Of a stretch of 64,000 bases of DNA, positions 1 through 12,344 are shown one piece after another. The stretch's first letter is position 1. Each line of letters opens with the position of its first letter. This DNA is from Siniperca chuatsi. Lineage: Eukaryota > Chordata > Actinopteri > Centrarchiformes > Sinipercidae. Below the pieces are notes generated by a model. It saw only the letters and a program-made list of their open reading frames with translations, was not told the origin of the DNA and did no database searches. The position numbers and the translations under genes were made by a program. The stretch spans positions 18,429,822 to 18,493,821 of the forward strand of contig NC_058055.1 in assembly GCF_020085105.1 (NCBI RefSeq), in the 5' to 3' direction.

Positions 1-85
1 ATCTTCTCATTAACTCTCAACAAGAAAGCAAATACGCGTATTCCCCAAAATATCAAACTAGTCTATCATAGTATAATATTAGATA

Positions 86-322
86 TCTATAATAGAAAAC
101 ATTTTGACATGTCACAGTAGGAAAAACACAGATGTAAATAATAAAATGAATGATGTCTGAATTCCATTTAGCTGCTTCAGTTTCAGGATCCTGGTGTTGT
201 GCATGCTGGCTTACTGTCACACTGCCACACTGCCATGACTTACTGGGACACTTGAATACAACAGAGCCATCACACACACCTGTGCTTTTCCTACTATGAC
301 AAGTCAAAATGTCTGCTGTGAA
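86..322. repeat. MITE-like inverted-repeat element, copy 1
   Basis: The block has imperfect terminal inverted repeats. The left arm near 99-132 reads ACATTTTGACATGTCACAGT and onward; the right arm near 279-321 is its inverse, ending in GTCTGCTGTGA. The interior is non-coding. A second copy with the same arms is at 55888-56065. I recognise the arm sequence as an abundant short non-autonomous element of percomorph fish. The superfamily is not certain, and the left end is the more diverged. Confidence 0.65.
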
Positions 323-1915
323 GGCCTATTCTCAAACAGCAGTTTACTCACTCAGTGCTTATTAAATTCTGCAGTCAAGTCAGATAAATCACACAAATAG
401 CATTATACATATTACAAATATCAGACCCGAAAAAGTGCATATATATTTTCTGCATATTAAGGTTAAAAAAAAGATTTTTAAACTAGCCTGGTGTAGTATT
501 TACCTGTTGACCATAAAAATCACAACCTCTGAACAAACCTGAGTAGTTTATAGGAAAAAGCAGTTTAAAGACCCCTAGTCTCCCTATTTTTTCAGGGGGA
601 GGAGGGGTTCCTAAACATATCGTATGCCTTTATCAGCTATTGTAAATTCAAATTGTCTTTGCACAAAAAGTCTAACAGAAGCCAGAAAAGAAAAGCTTGT
701 CTCTTTGGAAAGAGGTTCTCACTCCCAGGTTCTGTAAATCAGAAAGCCGCCTCTTATCTTTTGATAGCTAAAACATGCGAGCAGTGCAGGCACTTGGCTA
801 GCACACATAATTCCCATCAATTACTTCAAGAAATACTTCCGTCTGTAAATCGAGGGCAGCTGACAAGACACAGACAGCTCTTGGCACAATGGAGTTATTT
901 TATGAATGACATCTGGATAACAAGAACACCTGCACTGGGTGACCCTGCTGGAGCAGAGGAGGAATGACGTTAGAGAAGGATTCAAGCGGATTGAGGCTGA
1001 ATTTGTGTAAGATGTGGACGATAAGGAATTTTGTTGTTTGTGTGCTTTGCCAGAATTTACAGCTGAAACACTGTCATTGATTAAACCCGTCTGCACCTGG
1101 CAAAATGAAGCTTGTTTATCCAAGGTCATGTGGTGACGTGGTGGTTCACTGATGGTCTGGTATATGACCTTTGCCCTATTTGTCTTTTTCTCTCTCCCAC
1201 CTTTACGGGCTATTTGTGCTGTGTAAAATCTAAGAAATGAACACAAAATGATCTTAAAGTACTCAAGTAATGAATTTTCTAAAGCTGAGACCGTTTAAAG
1301 TTCACATTTGCAGCCCAGAGCTACTGAACATCTGTAATTTCTGACCGGCAGCTGTTTTTATTTTTCCAAAGTGCACAATGCAAAAGAAGAAATTACTTCA
1401 GGAAATCTGATTTTCAAAAAATAAATAAATAAATAAAAATCACCAGTGGTGCAGCAACTCAGAAGTAAAAAAACAGAAAATCTATAGTTCATAAGGGATG
1501 AGAAACAATTGTTAAAAATATCAACCAACATGCTGTTGTCAAACTTGTGTCAAATTCAGAATTTCCTGTCATCATATGCTCTTGGGAATAGTTTAATCAT
1601 ATGCTGTAAAATAATCCTTTTAGTGAATTGAGTGACATGTCCCCCCCATGCCCTGTGAAAGATGACCTGAATGGAGTCAAAGTCATATCAACTGAGCACC
1701 ACTAGAGGCCAATATCCAGCCATGATGGGGTGGAGAGACCGGCGAGATGATGTGTCACTATGTGACTGTAAAAGTTTCCAGTGAAACCAAAGACTGTTTC
1801 AGTTGGTGTGACATGTCTTCCAGGTGGGGTGACCTTCACTTCCTGTTCCAACTGCATGGAAAAACACTGCTGACATGTATAATTTAGCCACCAGCAGTAA
1901 ATCATCTCGATTCTT

Positions 1916-1991
<76 letters not shown>

Positions 1992-2946
1992 TCTCATGTG
2001 TGTTAAATTTAGCATGGTTAAGTACATCTCATGTCAGTAACTGAACATCATGGTCAGCTAGATGTCCTCTCTCTGTGGCTGAAGACTGTTGGCTCTCCAC
2101 ATTTCCGAAGCCTCCACACACCGAAGCCACACTCTTAAATACTAAACATGGTAGATTGTGTTTTTATTTAGGTCCAGTAAGGTCATGAGGGTGAGGAGTT
2201 CAAATTAAACTTGGTTAAAGTCTAAAACAATGTATCATCCACTGACAGAATATAATTTCTTGATGTATCTCTCTAATTTAGGCATTTTGGAGATAAAACC
2301 ACATCATTTGAAAATGTCAGTCTTAATGATTTTGAGAGGGGGAATCAAGCTTCTTTTGTCAATCTTTTAAATTACTTTCCTAAAGTCAAGACACCTGAGC
2401 TTGCAGCCCAGAGAACAACAGCATGGCTGGATTTTAATGTTTGTATGCAAGTTTAAAATCCAGCAGTAATAGAAATAGCTCCTCCTTTTAGTTAATATCA
2501 ACATACTTATCTTTGAACAGTTCTCTGATTTTATATGATTGAGTGCTACATAATTCAAGTTGTTGTGTAGTGGTACCCTGCAACCTGAATATCTAGCACA
2601 ACTAAAATGGCTGTTATGTCATGTTACATTTTTACTGAAAGCTTTTACCATTTGATAAATAGCTCAATACAAAAATGTACCTTTTCCACTTTAATTCCAA
2701 ACACATACTTAAAATTCTTGCAATAAAAAAACAACTATTCCACTTCCACTAGAATGAGGGTAAACATAAATGAATGACTTTTTTAATATTTCATTGTAAC
2801 GTCAAAGGAAATAAATCTCAGCTCTGTATTAATATAGTCCTTGTTCTTCACAGGACAGGGTTTCCAAATCACATCTGGCAATACAATAATTTTTTCCTCA
2901 TTAGAAACCAATGGGTGCCAGTGACTAAGATTGGGCGTCGGAATCA
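323..2946. other. Intergenic region downstream of ndfip1
   Basis: I see no convincing gene here. The reading frames near 650-1250 overlap on opposite strands, resemble no protein family I recognise and lack exon-like borders. The stretch holds one long CA microsatellite and AT-rich sequence. The left part may contain regulatory DNA of an unseen neighbour. Confidence 0.5.
1917..1988. repeat. (AC)n microsatellite, 36 units
   Basis: An uninterrupted AC dinucleotide run of 72 bases lies in intergenic DNA. Cys-Val reading frames across it are artefacts of the repeat. Confidence 0.97.
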
Positions 2947-2952
2947 TTTATT
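2947..2952 (-). terminator. Candidate ndfip1 poly(A) signal
   Basis: TTTATT on the plus strand is AATAAA on the gene strand. It is the first such hexamer I find, about 810 nt after the ndfip1 stop, which would give a 3' UTR of plausible length. No cleavage site can be verified from sequence alone. Confidence 0.35.
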
Positions 2953-3763
2953 TAACAAGAACCGTCCAGTTGCAGCTTATTCTATCCCTATCACTGCATC
3001 CTTGAGCAAGGCAGCGATCTCCAACCTGCCCAAGAAGCTCTGCTCCTGGCTACCCTCAGCTTTACCTCTCTGCTGACATACATGTATCATATATAAGAAC
3101 ATAACATTCGTGATGACTGTGTGTAAGGATGGACAATTGGAAAAAATGATCTTCTATACATATGGTCCTCAACCTTTTCAGCCCTTGAACCTAAACAACA
3201 GATAATGATTTTCCCTTTTCAGTGAATTATATACTTTTTCACAAGGGACAAGAAATATTGGTCAGGAAGATTAAAAGCACATTAAATTGGTACATGAAAT
3301 ATATTTTTTCAGACTGCATAAATCAACCCATAACCCCAAAATTACTCACTGACCCCTGGGCTGAGTACCTCCTCTCTATACAAATGACTTCATTAGACAT
3401 AAGACTGGTGAAAAATAACACAAACAAGACTGCCCCCTGGTGGCTAAACAGGAGAACAGTGCATGCTGCTGCTACCAACAGATAGTAAAACCGTAAATAA
3501 GGCATTCATTTATACATCACACACTTCATAATTGCAAATAGCACTTGACAGTTAACACCACTAACAATTGAGGGGTTTTTACAGATTTTTCAGCATTCAC
3601 TATTTTACACCAAGAGCGGACAACAGACGTTATATTGTCCAAATCTTGTCAAGCGGGGGGGGGAATCTTCTCTCCCATTTTGATTGGATAAAGACTAGAG
3701 ATTATGTCTCACTGAAAAGGAGAGGGAAAAAGATGATGAAATGATGAATGATGGATTGTGAGC

Positions 3764-6700
3764 TCAATAGATGAAGAGGACTCGGGTGCGGGGCAGGGTG
3801 GACAAGGTGTCAGCCATCTTGCGGATTCTGGCATAGTTGATGAATCCTCGAAGGAAGAGCAAGAAGCCTGAAGAGCAAAAAAAAAAAAAAAAGGGACAGT
3901 GAGACACAACTAGAAGTGCTATAGGGAACAACATTGTAACTCCATGTTGGCACTTGGCAGCAGTGATAAAAGTGACTAGGTCTTCTGACTGGGTCTTTAG
4001 GTTGACCAATATAAACCCTGATAAAATAACAAAAAACAACAGATAAAACTGCACTTACTAGCAAGGTAGCACAAGATAAAAGTACTAACTAACTAACTTT
4101 ATCCAACATCAAACAAACAGAGTTGCATCTGTTTGGTATGAAACAGATACCAAACAATAACCTCATTATCCTATAACAGGATAATTAAGATTAACTATCC
4201 TGCTGTAACAAATTCACAGCATATGACACTTCAACACTGTTGCAATGGCGCTCCCTTTGATTTCCCTATTTGATTGATTTAAATTCAGAGGTTGGCTACT
4301 TACCCAACACCAGGAACACCCACCACAGCCAGTACTGTCCATCAAAGTAACCAGGGAAGTATGTGGAAAACTAGAAAACCAACAGAACGGCAGAAATGAC
4401 TGGTTAGAATAAATATGGCCTGCACTGGTTTCACTCAAATGAGTCCTGCATTTTAAAAGTGAATGAAGAAAGCAGCACAGCTCTCAAGAGATCTTTGAGG
4501 AAATAGTGCAGCGCCAACAAGCCAACCACTATAGAAACAACATAAAAATACCAGAGTGGTGTTTGGGGCTTTTGAGTTGTTTGTGCGTACATAAAACCAC
4601 ATTTTATGTGTTTGTATGTGTGCTGTGTGTGTTTGTTTGTGTGTGGGCTCCTTGTCGTACCCTGACTATGAGGATCCATTTGATGAGGGAGAGGCCAAAG
4701 CCTGAGATGGCCCCGTAGCGCCCGGCTGCTGAGGTGGTCAGACAGAAAGACAGGAAGAAACCAATCCAGTTGAACAGGAATGCCACTGGACAAAGGATGG
4801 AGGGAAAAGAGAGTGAGTGTGCTAGACATGTCATCAGAAAAAAAAAATCTGATAAAGCAGGAAATTTTTTACAAGCTAATTTGTATCTCAAATAAGAGAC
4901 AATGTCATTTCTGCACAAAACTAGGTAGAGAAGAGCTGAAGATGAAAGAAGATGGTTAAGATGAGAAAAGAGAAAAACCAAAAGGTGAGTAGATTGGGTA
5001 ACTAACTGAAAAAAGTGAGCATGAAGATGCCATCATTTCCTATCCTCAGCTGATCAGCATCTTCAAAGTCATCTCTGTTCACAAAGTCTTCATCCTGTGA
5101 TAGAGTAAGCCACAGAAGAGCAAAACAAAAAGAGAAAGTAAGATATTCAAGCACTCAAACAATTTCACCACAGCACAGCAGGGCAGTAGCAGAGCTTTCC
5201 AGGGCTTTACTTAACTTATTTGAAACTATTTCAAGTCTACATATCAATCAAGTTTGCTTTATTTTAACCAATTTGCAATGACGTATTTCAATTTCTACAA
5301 GTACAATGTAGTGTCTTGACAAAGTGAATTGTGATTAAGCATGGGCAAGCACCTGCTAGTGGAAACCAAGCTGTACCAACAACAGAGAGTAAATACAACA
5401 CAAACAACCAACAGACCAATGGAACCATCACAACACAGCAAGCCCATTTAATTACTATCATTGTCACTTTACCCAAAGGTCTGGAGGTCAGTCAAATTGA
5501 ATGTAGGACATCGGGAGAACCAGTAGATCTTGTATAACTATCAACTAAGCACTAGCTAGCACTCTAAATACACAAACATACAAGGGTGGGGTGCTGAATA
5601 CATAAAACACTGTAGGTACATCTGTGTTTTCACACACCAAACAAGGACCAAATACACTTCCTCTCATCAGACACTCTCCTCCCACTCCTCCCAGTTACCT
5701 CCAGTGAACTGCGAATTACATCGTCAAAAGTCTCCAGGCGTTCCCTGTGCTGAGGCTGCTGCTGAGCGCAAGGCAATGTGTGGCAGAGAAACACAACACC
5801 AACAATCAAACATGGTGGCCCCACATGCAGTAAGGCATCACAGTGACCACTAGAGGTCAGAGACGAGCTGTCATTTTTCAGTTGATATTTTTGTATTCCT
5901 TTAAACAGAAACAGTAGTTTTTAAAAAGGCATGTCAAGTATGTATGAAGTTCTGATGAATTTCCGCTGCTGTTGACAGAGGGACTCAGAGATGAGCAGCT
6001 CGTGACAAGCCTGCACACAGGAGGTTAGATTACCGGTGTCCTTTTCAAACAATCCCTCAGGCATTAAATGCAAATAAATGGCACGAGTGGAAGATCAGTT
6101 GTGTTTTTCCCTTTGTAAATAAAACGACAACTACATAATAACTGAAAAGGAAAGGGTTTCCACATACAAATGTTTTGTGTTTATAAAAGAACACAGATGT
6201 TTCCCTAAGCAATCATGCTATTAAAGCTTTGGAAACTTGTGAAAAATGTGTCTAATATCAAAACAATATCTTAACAAAAAGCAAATTGAAAACAGATTTT
6301 ACTGAAATGTCAACCTTATACCATATCATAACAAAATAGTATTTCTACCCAACATTTCTAAATTTTACACTGACAATCCGTACCTCCATCACCAAGGACA
6401 AATTGACTGATGTGGTGGCACAAAAACAGCTAGCCAAACAAAACATACATACCACTGGAAACATTAGCTTCTGGGGCTAACTTTACCTACATCACAGATT
6501 AAATACCTGCCTAAAATTGTATGCATCAGTACAGAAAATGCATTAGTCTGAAGCTCCCATGTTTTGAATGCTGCACCGATATTTACTCAGATTTTGGGAA
6601 AACAAACCCAGGTGCAAAGTGCGCAGACAGGGAGCCTGGGAGACTGAAGCATTCACAACAGAAAGAAGCTGCCACCTGTGAGCACTTGTGAGACATAGAC

Positions 6701-6944
6701 TGTGGTCATTATGTGCAAAATATTACTGAATGCCCTTTAAAATGGCTGATTATAAATGTTTTTGTTATTGTTCAAACCAGCAAAGAAAGGCTAGCAGCAG
6801 TTCATGTAGGAATAGCAGAGACACAATCAGATATGTGAAGTACATATACAGAGTTCTGAAGACAAAACAAAAAAACTTTTCGTAGCAGGGCAATAAGCAC
6901 TTCCTGCCTTGCAGCCAACACAGGAAGTCTTTGAGCAGAAGCTA

Positions 6945-7025
<81 letters not shown>

Positions 7026-10000
7026 GGCATAGTGAATGTGACCAAAGGAAAAAAGTGAGACACTCACTCTCCCGGTTACCAGGGGAACAGTAGTCTCTGC
7101 CTTGGTTCTTTCTGCTTCATCATAGGAAGGTAGCGTAGTTGCTACGTTGTATGATGGAGGCTTGGGGAAAGCCCCGTCTTCCTTGTAGTCGAAGTAGGCT
7201 GAAGAAGAAACAGCACATTTTCAAACACAGAGGCAGAAATCTTACTTATACAAAGTCTTATTTCTTATTGGCAGACAGCTGAACTAATAACTGCATCTCA
7301 TATTTACTGCCATTGCCAAAACTAAACTATTTAACATGTGTTCTTGTGCTTAGTCACTACAAGCAGCTCTGGAAGTGGAAACAGACTCAAGACATGGAGG
7401 TGATCTCCGAAGTAGCATTTCCTACTAATCCCCACTGACAACAAACTCAACGACCTTATTAGATTATAATAAAGGTGCTGTTTATGTAAACAAGACAAAT
7501 CTTTACTGTGTGAGATTTTGCTCATTGAGCAAATGTTTGACTGCCCCTATAGTGGTAAGATATCTCAGAAGGTATGGTCAACTATTTTAACTACTGTAAC
7601 TAAGAGGCCTTCTGAAAGCAACCAGCTCTTCTTGAAAGAGTGAATCCTGCATGTTTGGTATTACGCCCAGTTTATCCCCTTTGATAAGGGATCAGAGCAA
7701 TCAAAACAATTATGAGGTCTCTGACGGTAACAAATTTGTTATCTCTCCTCTCTTATTAGCAAAGAGTAGTGTACAAAACATTCAGCTAGCAACTTCTCAT
7801 TTTTAGCTGGCACAGACTAGCATCACTGGCATCACTTTGCCTAGTTAAAATGACAAACATTGTCAGTAGCAGGTTATATCAGCTGTCACTAATTACAGTT
7901 AATTCTGTGAGTAACTTGATGACATGTCTGATGAAGAGCAGTTGTGCTCTAACCAATGTCACCTTGGTGGAATAAATAAGTGGACATTGGAGCCCTGCAG
8001 TGTGCGAGCTGTTTATTTCATGATTTGTTCACTTTCGGCTCAGCACCTGCCCTCTTTTGGTTTGGCTGTGCGTGCGCACTCCTATCTGTAACTTGATGAC
8101 ATGCCCAAATTTAACTTGGCTGTTGTTGGTTTGTGTGCTCTCTGCAAGCTGGTGTCTGTACACAGCCAGAGATTGTTTAGGAGGTTAATGAAGCATCACT
8201 CTGTAACACCACTGTACAGTCACGAGTGTCTGTACAAGTCCTCTCTCTAGTGGAGAGAGAAGACTTCGCTTCACGTCAATTTTGCAAAGTCGCATTCTCC
8301 CCAGTTAAACTTTTATTCATATCAATAATTTAAGCTCATCAACTTTATAGTTTTGAATCAGGACCTTCAGTATTTGGATCAAGAAGCTCGTGGAAAACAA
8401 GGTGAGCCAAATTCAGAAGGCTACAGCTTTTATTTCAATGTATCAGATAAATATTTAATCAACATTTAGGTAAATATAAGTATTGGATCCGACTCGGTAT
8501 CAGCAGATACCCAATATTAAAAGCCTTGGATCGAGATCGGGGCCAAAACAACTTAATTGTGACATCCCTAAAGGAAACATATTTTTCTTTCCTGTGTGTT
8601 GCGTTTACCCATCAATTTATTTATCCTTTTGGGGCTGCAAAGTGTATACTGCTCTTATAAAGATATCAATATAAAAGCCCATATGATGCCTTCATTATTA
8701 TTGTTGAATAGTGGCTCAAGAAATCTTTTAGGGATATGTTTCCACAGGTTCTCCCCATACAGACCAACACAAATGTGATTCCCCAATATGCCACCATTAC
8801 AAAGCACCAGGGAAACATCTGGATGAGTCATGGTCTTACCAGCATTGTCTGCTGCGATGCTGCTGTATGGGGGTGGAGCGTCTGCTGCTACCTGTGGACT
8901 CTCTTCTGGGTCCTCCTCATTGGGCAGCTGTTGAAGGGAGGGGGGGCATTAAGGCTACAATGCATTGGTGGCAGCACTGGCTGCTCTCCATTTGAAACAG
9001 ATGCTTTTAGATAAAGAAGCTTCACACTGCCTGTGTAGTATTAAATGATTATCGCAACACCCTGGCCTATTTAAAATAAGTCACAAAGTAGGCCTAAGCA
9101 TCAATAAAATGATCATAGGAGAAGAGTGGAGACTAGGCTCACATCAAAAATGTTTTTCAAGCACATATGAACATAATATAAAAGGCAGAAATGAGAACCA
9201 ACCACAATGTGGCCATTTCTCTCATTAATAGTAGGAAACACATGAGCAGGGCAATCCATTTAAAAATCAATCAAAGTTTTGTCTGTAACTTTAGACACAG
9301 AAGCCAGACTCAGCTACTCCTTTCGCCTGATTCACCTAAACAAGATTTTAAAACCAAGCCCATTTGATCAATTAACATGAATGTCAGTTTCCAGAAAGGC
9401 CACTGAGGTGGTGCAGAATACCAAGAAGTAAGTCTGCAACACTGGGTTTGCAGAGGTATAAAATTACAGGTTAACGCCACCTTTGTTTTCCCTTTGGTGT
9501 GGGTGACACTTTATTTTACAGATTCCATAGCTTCCTGTAATTATCTAGAAAGGAACTGATATCCCACCATAAATTCATAGGATTACATTACAGGGAATTA
9601 TTATTATTATTATTATTATTATTAAGGGAATTCCTCTGGAAAAAACTGCTCATAAACTCAACACACCAAACTCAACTGAAGTAACTGTCAACTCTCTCGC
9701 AGTGTTCAAGTGGCATCATGTATGATACACTTAACTGGTTACAGCCTCTCTTTTCACTGGTTGCTCTTTGTTTTTAAATGCATTTAGTTTAACTATCCTT
9801 TATATTTAAAACAGCTTCTAGTTCCATTCAGATCATCATATTCACTTAGTCTCACTCAACAACCTTTTTGTACTGTGCCTATGATCTTAAAAGCACATCT
9901 CCCAATTTCTTTTAAAGTTTAAAGCGCCATCAAAATGGAATAATGTGGATTATTTCTTTTTATGACTTCAAGACTTCTTTGCTTGCTTTCAAATGTACTT

Positions 10001-11043
10001 GTCCCTTATTGTATTTACCATCATTTTTAGTTTACATGGCATTTAAGTTATTTTATTTCTCATTAATTTTGTGTGATGATACTTGTAACAGATTTAATGT
10101 GTGTGATTTGGGATTGTGGGAGAGCCCTTATGTGTATGTTGTTGTTGATGATATTATGTTAATTGTTTTGTGTCGTTGGACTATTTAATTTCTCATCATT
10201 ATTAATGAGGGGGTTTTTTTTGTTTGTTTAAATGTTTGTTAATTTCCATGTGTTTGTGCCTGAGGACCCCCTTGAAATCTAGATGGTGCATCTCAAGGGG
10301 TTTATGCTCTAATTAAAATTTGAAATAAATAAAAAAAAAATAACTTCCAAAATAAGAGTTATTTACAGAAAACTTTCCAAGAAATAATCAAGAAGTTATA
10401 ATAAAGACTGTCTGACCGACCAACACCTAAGTTCGCTAAGCAGGTTAGCTGGCAGATTTAGCAGTTAAACTAAATGACCAATAAACACACAACTGCTGTA
10501 GGTCATGTGCTATCCAAACATTAACATTATCATACACAGATGATTGTCGAAAAGCGTTAAATTAAGTTAAACCTTGCCTAGTATTCAACAATGCTAACTA
10601 GATAGCACACAGTTAGCTGGGAAGCTTTACTGACATAACTCAACGCTTGACACCCACAAACAATCAGAAACAAAACGCCCGAACAGACAATCAAGTTCAC
10701 ATTTATCATGTACCGTTAGCTTGAACTAAAAAGCTAATGAGGAAATGTTAACTAGTTAGCGTGCTGTTAACAACCAGCTTCATTCGATGAAAATAACGAG
10801 CCTCATCGCGATAAAACTGACATAACTATAATTGACGACAATGACATCCAGCTTATTTCAATAGGAAACCGTAATTTTCCGAAGGTGACACATCTGGGTG
10901 GTTTGAGCTTCTTTAATCAGTAAGTCAGAAAAATGTTAACAGCATACAGCCGACGTTAACACGTTATGTTAAATCTGTAACGTGTCAGCTAGCGACTGAT
11001 AGTGTTCTCATACCTGCTGATATCTGGCGCTCGGTTCGGCCAT
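3764..11043 (-). CDS. ndfip1: NEDD4 family-interacting protein 1
   Basis: This is an adaptor of Golgi and endosomal membranes that recruits and activates NEDD4/ITCH-type HECT E3 ligases through PY motifs. Seven coding exons on the minus strand: 11014-11043, 8840-8927, 7068-7198, 5007-5094, 4661-4785, 4304-4370 and 3764-3867. All borders are GT-AG and the phases agree, giving 210 aa against about 221 in human; the start MAEPSARYQQ is shorter than the mammalian N-terminus. PY motifs are PPPY at 28-31, PPSY at 53-56 and LPSY at 62-65. Three hydrophobic segments lie near 106-128, 136-153 and 167-183. The C-terminus ends RVLFIY as in human NDFIP1. The core (LFNWIGFFLSFCLTTSAAGR) is nearly identical to the mammalian protein, which separates it from ndfip2 fairly well. 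A CA-repeat lies 45 nt into the intron after exon 3. Confidence 0.96.
6949..7023. repeat. (GT)n microsatellite in ndfip1 intron 3
   Basis: A GT run of about 75 bases, which is CA on the transcribed strand. It begins 45 nt downstream of the 5' splice site that follows the exon ending at 7068. Confidence 0.97.
8470..8575. repeat. Remnant of a fish interspersed repeat
   Basis: The run GGATCCGACTCGGTATCAGC, then ATACCCAATATTAAA, then GTGACATCCCTAA matches the end of a common fish repeat whose border reads ...GACATCCCTA. It looks like a terminal fragment of a non-autonomous DNA transposon. The opposite end is not seen. It lies in ndfip1 intron 1 or 2. Confidence 0.4.
9598..9624. repeat. (TTA)n microsatellite
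   Basis: Nine ATT/TTA trinucleotide units in ndfip1 intron 1. Confidence 0.9.
10190..10340 (+). repeat. 3' tail of a LINE-like retroposon
   Basis: The segment runs through GAGGACCCCCTTGAAATCTA and a short GGTGCATCTCAAGGGG palindromic part to AATAAATAAAAAAAAAA. This layout (fold, then A-rich end) is a familiar fish retroposon tail. A related sequence lies in the other orientation near 48588. The 5' limit is not clear and no reverse-transcriptase segment is visible. Confidence 0.4.
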
Positions 11044-11530
11044 TCCGGTTTGAACGGCTGGTAATCAACAACAGGGAAGGAATACGCCGCCCAGACACCC
11101 AACGACAACGAAATTAACGTTATATAACAGTGCAAACTGTAAACTCAGTCCTCGCCACAATGAAAACCTCTTCCTCCCTCGACTGCTCAGCGCTCACACT
11201 ACTGTCAAGCTACAGGATTGTTCAGGGAAAAAACACAAGGCTTCCTGTGTAAAGGAAGCCTTGTGAAGTAAAGTCCGTATTGAGAACCATAGACAACATT
11301 GTTGCAAATGTATTGAGCTATTTTTAGTTAAGTAATAGGTAGCCTCCATCATTACTAATCTGTTTATTCAGTAATTTCTTCCTCACGAAGAACCATTATC
11401 ATCTTTGTTTTTGTTTTTAAAATTACATTTCCGGTGCTTTTATTATGAAACCAAAACCGACAATTTTTACGTCATTCTTGCTAACTAGACGCAGGTCTCG
11501 CTCGCTAGTCGATTGACGTCATTGGCCACA
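11044..11530 (-). promoter_or_regulatory. ndfip1 5' UTR and promoter region
   Basis: This is the sequence upstream of the ndfip1 start codon, with more CpG than the surrounding introns. Its far part holds a compact set of sites: a perfect palindromic CRE TGACGTCA at 11514-11521 overlapping an inverted CCAAT box (ATTGG, 11521-11525), a second CRE-like TACGTCAT at 11468-11475, and an ETS site CACCGGAAAT on the minus strand at 11427-11436. A 13-bp inverted repeat sits at 11234-11265. The transcription start is not determined. The far cluster could also serve an unseen plus-strand transcript. Confidence 0.5.
11234..11265. repeat. 13-bp inverted repeat upstream of ndfip1
   Basis: Arms CACAAGGCTTCCT (11234-11246) and AGGAAGCCTTGTG (11253-11265) are perfect complements around a 6-nt loop. 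Each arm carries an AGGAAG half that resembles an ETS core. Confidence 0.85.
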
Positions 11531-11809
11531 ACAAACCCTCTACCGCCCTCATTTGAAACAAAGTGAAACAACCATGAATATTATTAAAACTTTACTGACA
11601 GAATTAGCTAGGAAAATTAAAATACTGAGTAAAAGTTATCCATCATCCATCATAGTGTATTTTAGAGTAAATATTATATGCAGATGTCTTGGAACAAATT
11701 GCTGGTTCTTGACTTGATAACAACTGCGAACCCCAGCATTAATCACAAGGGATCACAGGTAAAATACAGTATGTGTAATTGGGTGGAAGACAATACCAAC
11801 CATGTCACG

Positions 11810-11845
<36 letters not shown>

Positions 11846-12245
11846 TTTGAAGCCTATTGTTTTTGGAGAGGATGTGATATGAATAAATGGATGAGCAGAA
11901 TATTGGATGAGCCAAATACTGAGGAGAATGACAACTTGTAACTGCCACATGTAAGGCGTCCAGTCTGAACATGAGATACTGAAGATAAGATACTGAAAAT
12001 AATATATTTCAACTTGTTTACTCTCCTCTTACACAGTCATTTCCATTGTAAAAGGAAAAAAAGTTAGAAACTGACCTATCTTCTAATTTATGTGGTCACA
12101 ATCATCATACATTTTTAAGAGTAACTCATGAACATCAGTAAATAGTACATGTACATATGTACTTAATATATTCTTTAACACGCTCTCAGAATAGGCATCC
12201 TTGTGCAATAAAAACAAAAATAAAGGCAAATGGGTCTTGTAAGGT
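11531..12245. other. Intergenic gap between ndfip1 and the endou-like gene
   Basis: AT-rich DNA with a CTAT microsatellite and no supported gene. The ndfip1 promoter and the endou 3' end flank it, so the two genes are tandem on the minus strand. Confidence 0.55.
11810..11845. repeat. (CTAT)n microsatellite
   Basis: Nine tandem CTAT units. A plus-strand reading frame that crosses it as Tyr-Leu-Ser-Ile repeats is an artefact. Confidence 0.95.
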
Positions 12246-12251
12246 TTTATT
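12246..12251 (-). terminator. Candidate poly(A) signal of the endou-like gene
   Basis: AATAAA on the minus strand, 94 nt after the stop codon at 12345-12347. This would give a short 3' UTR. Confidence 0.5.
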
Positions 12252-12344
12252 GTATCTTTATCTAAAATTAAAAGACAACAATACCTGTGACACTTTGTAT
12301 GCAAGTGTTGGAGAAGTTATATCTCAAATTGATTTTGAGTCAAG

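Noticed and set aside
653-1246. Overlapping frames of 104 and 141 residues on opposite strands
   Set aside because: Neither resembles a protein family, and the overlap with no exon borders is what chance gives in a GC-richer patch.
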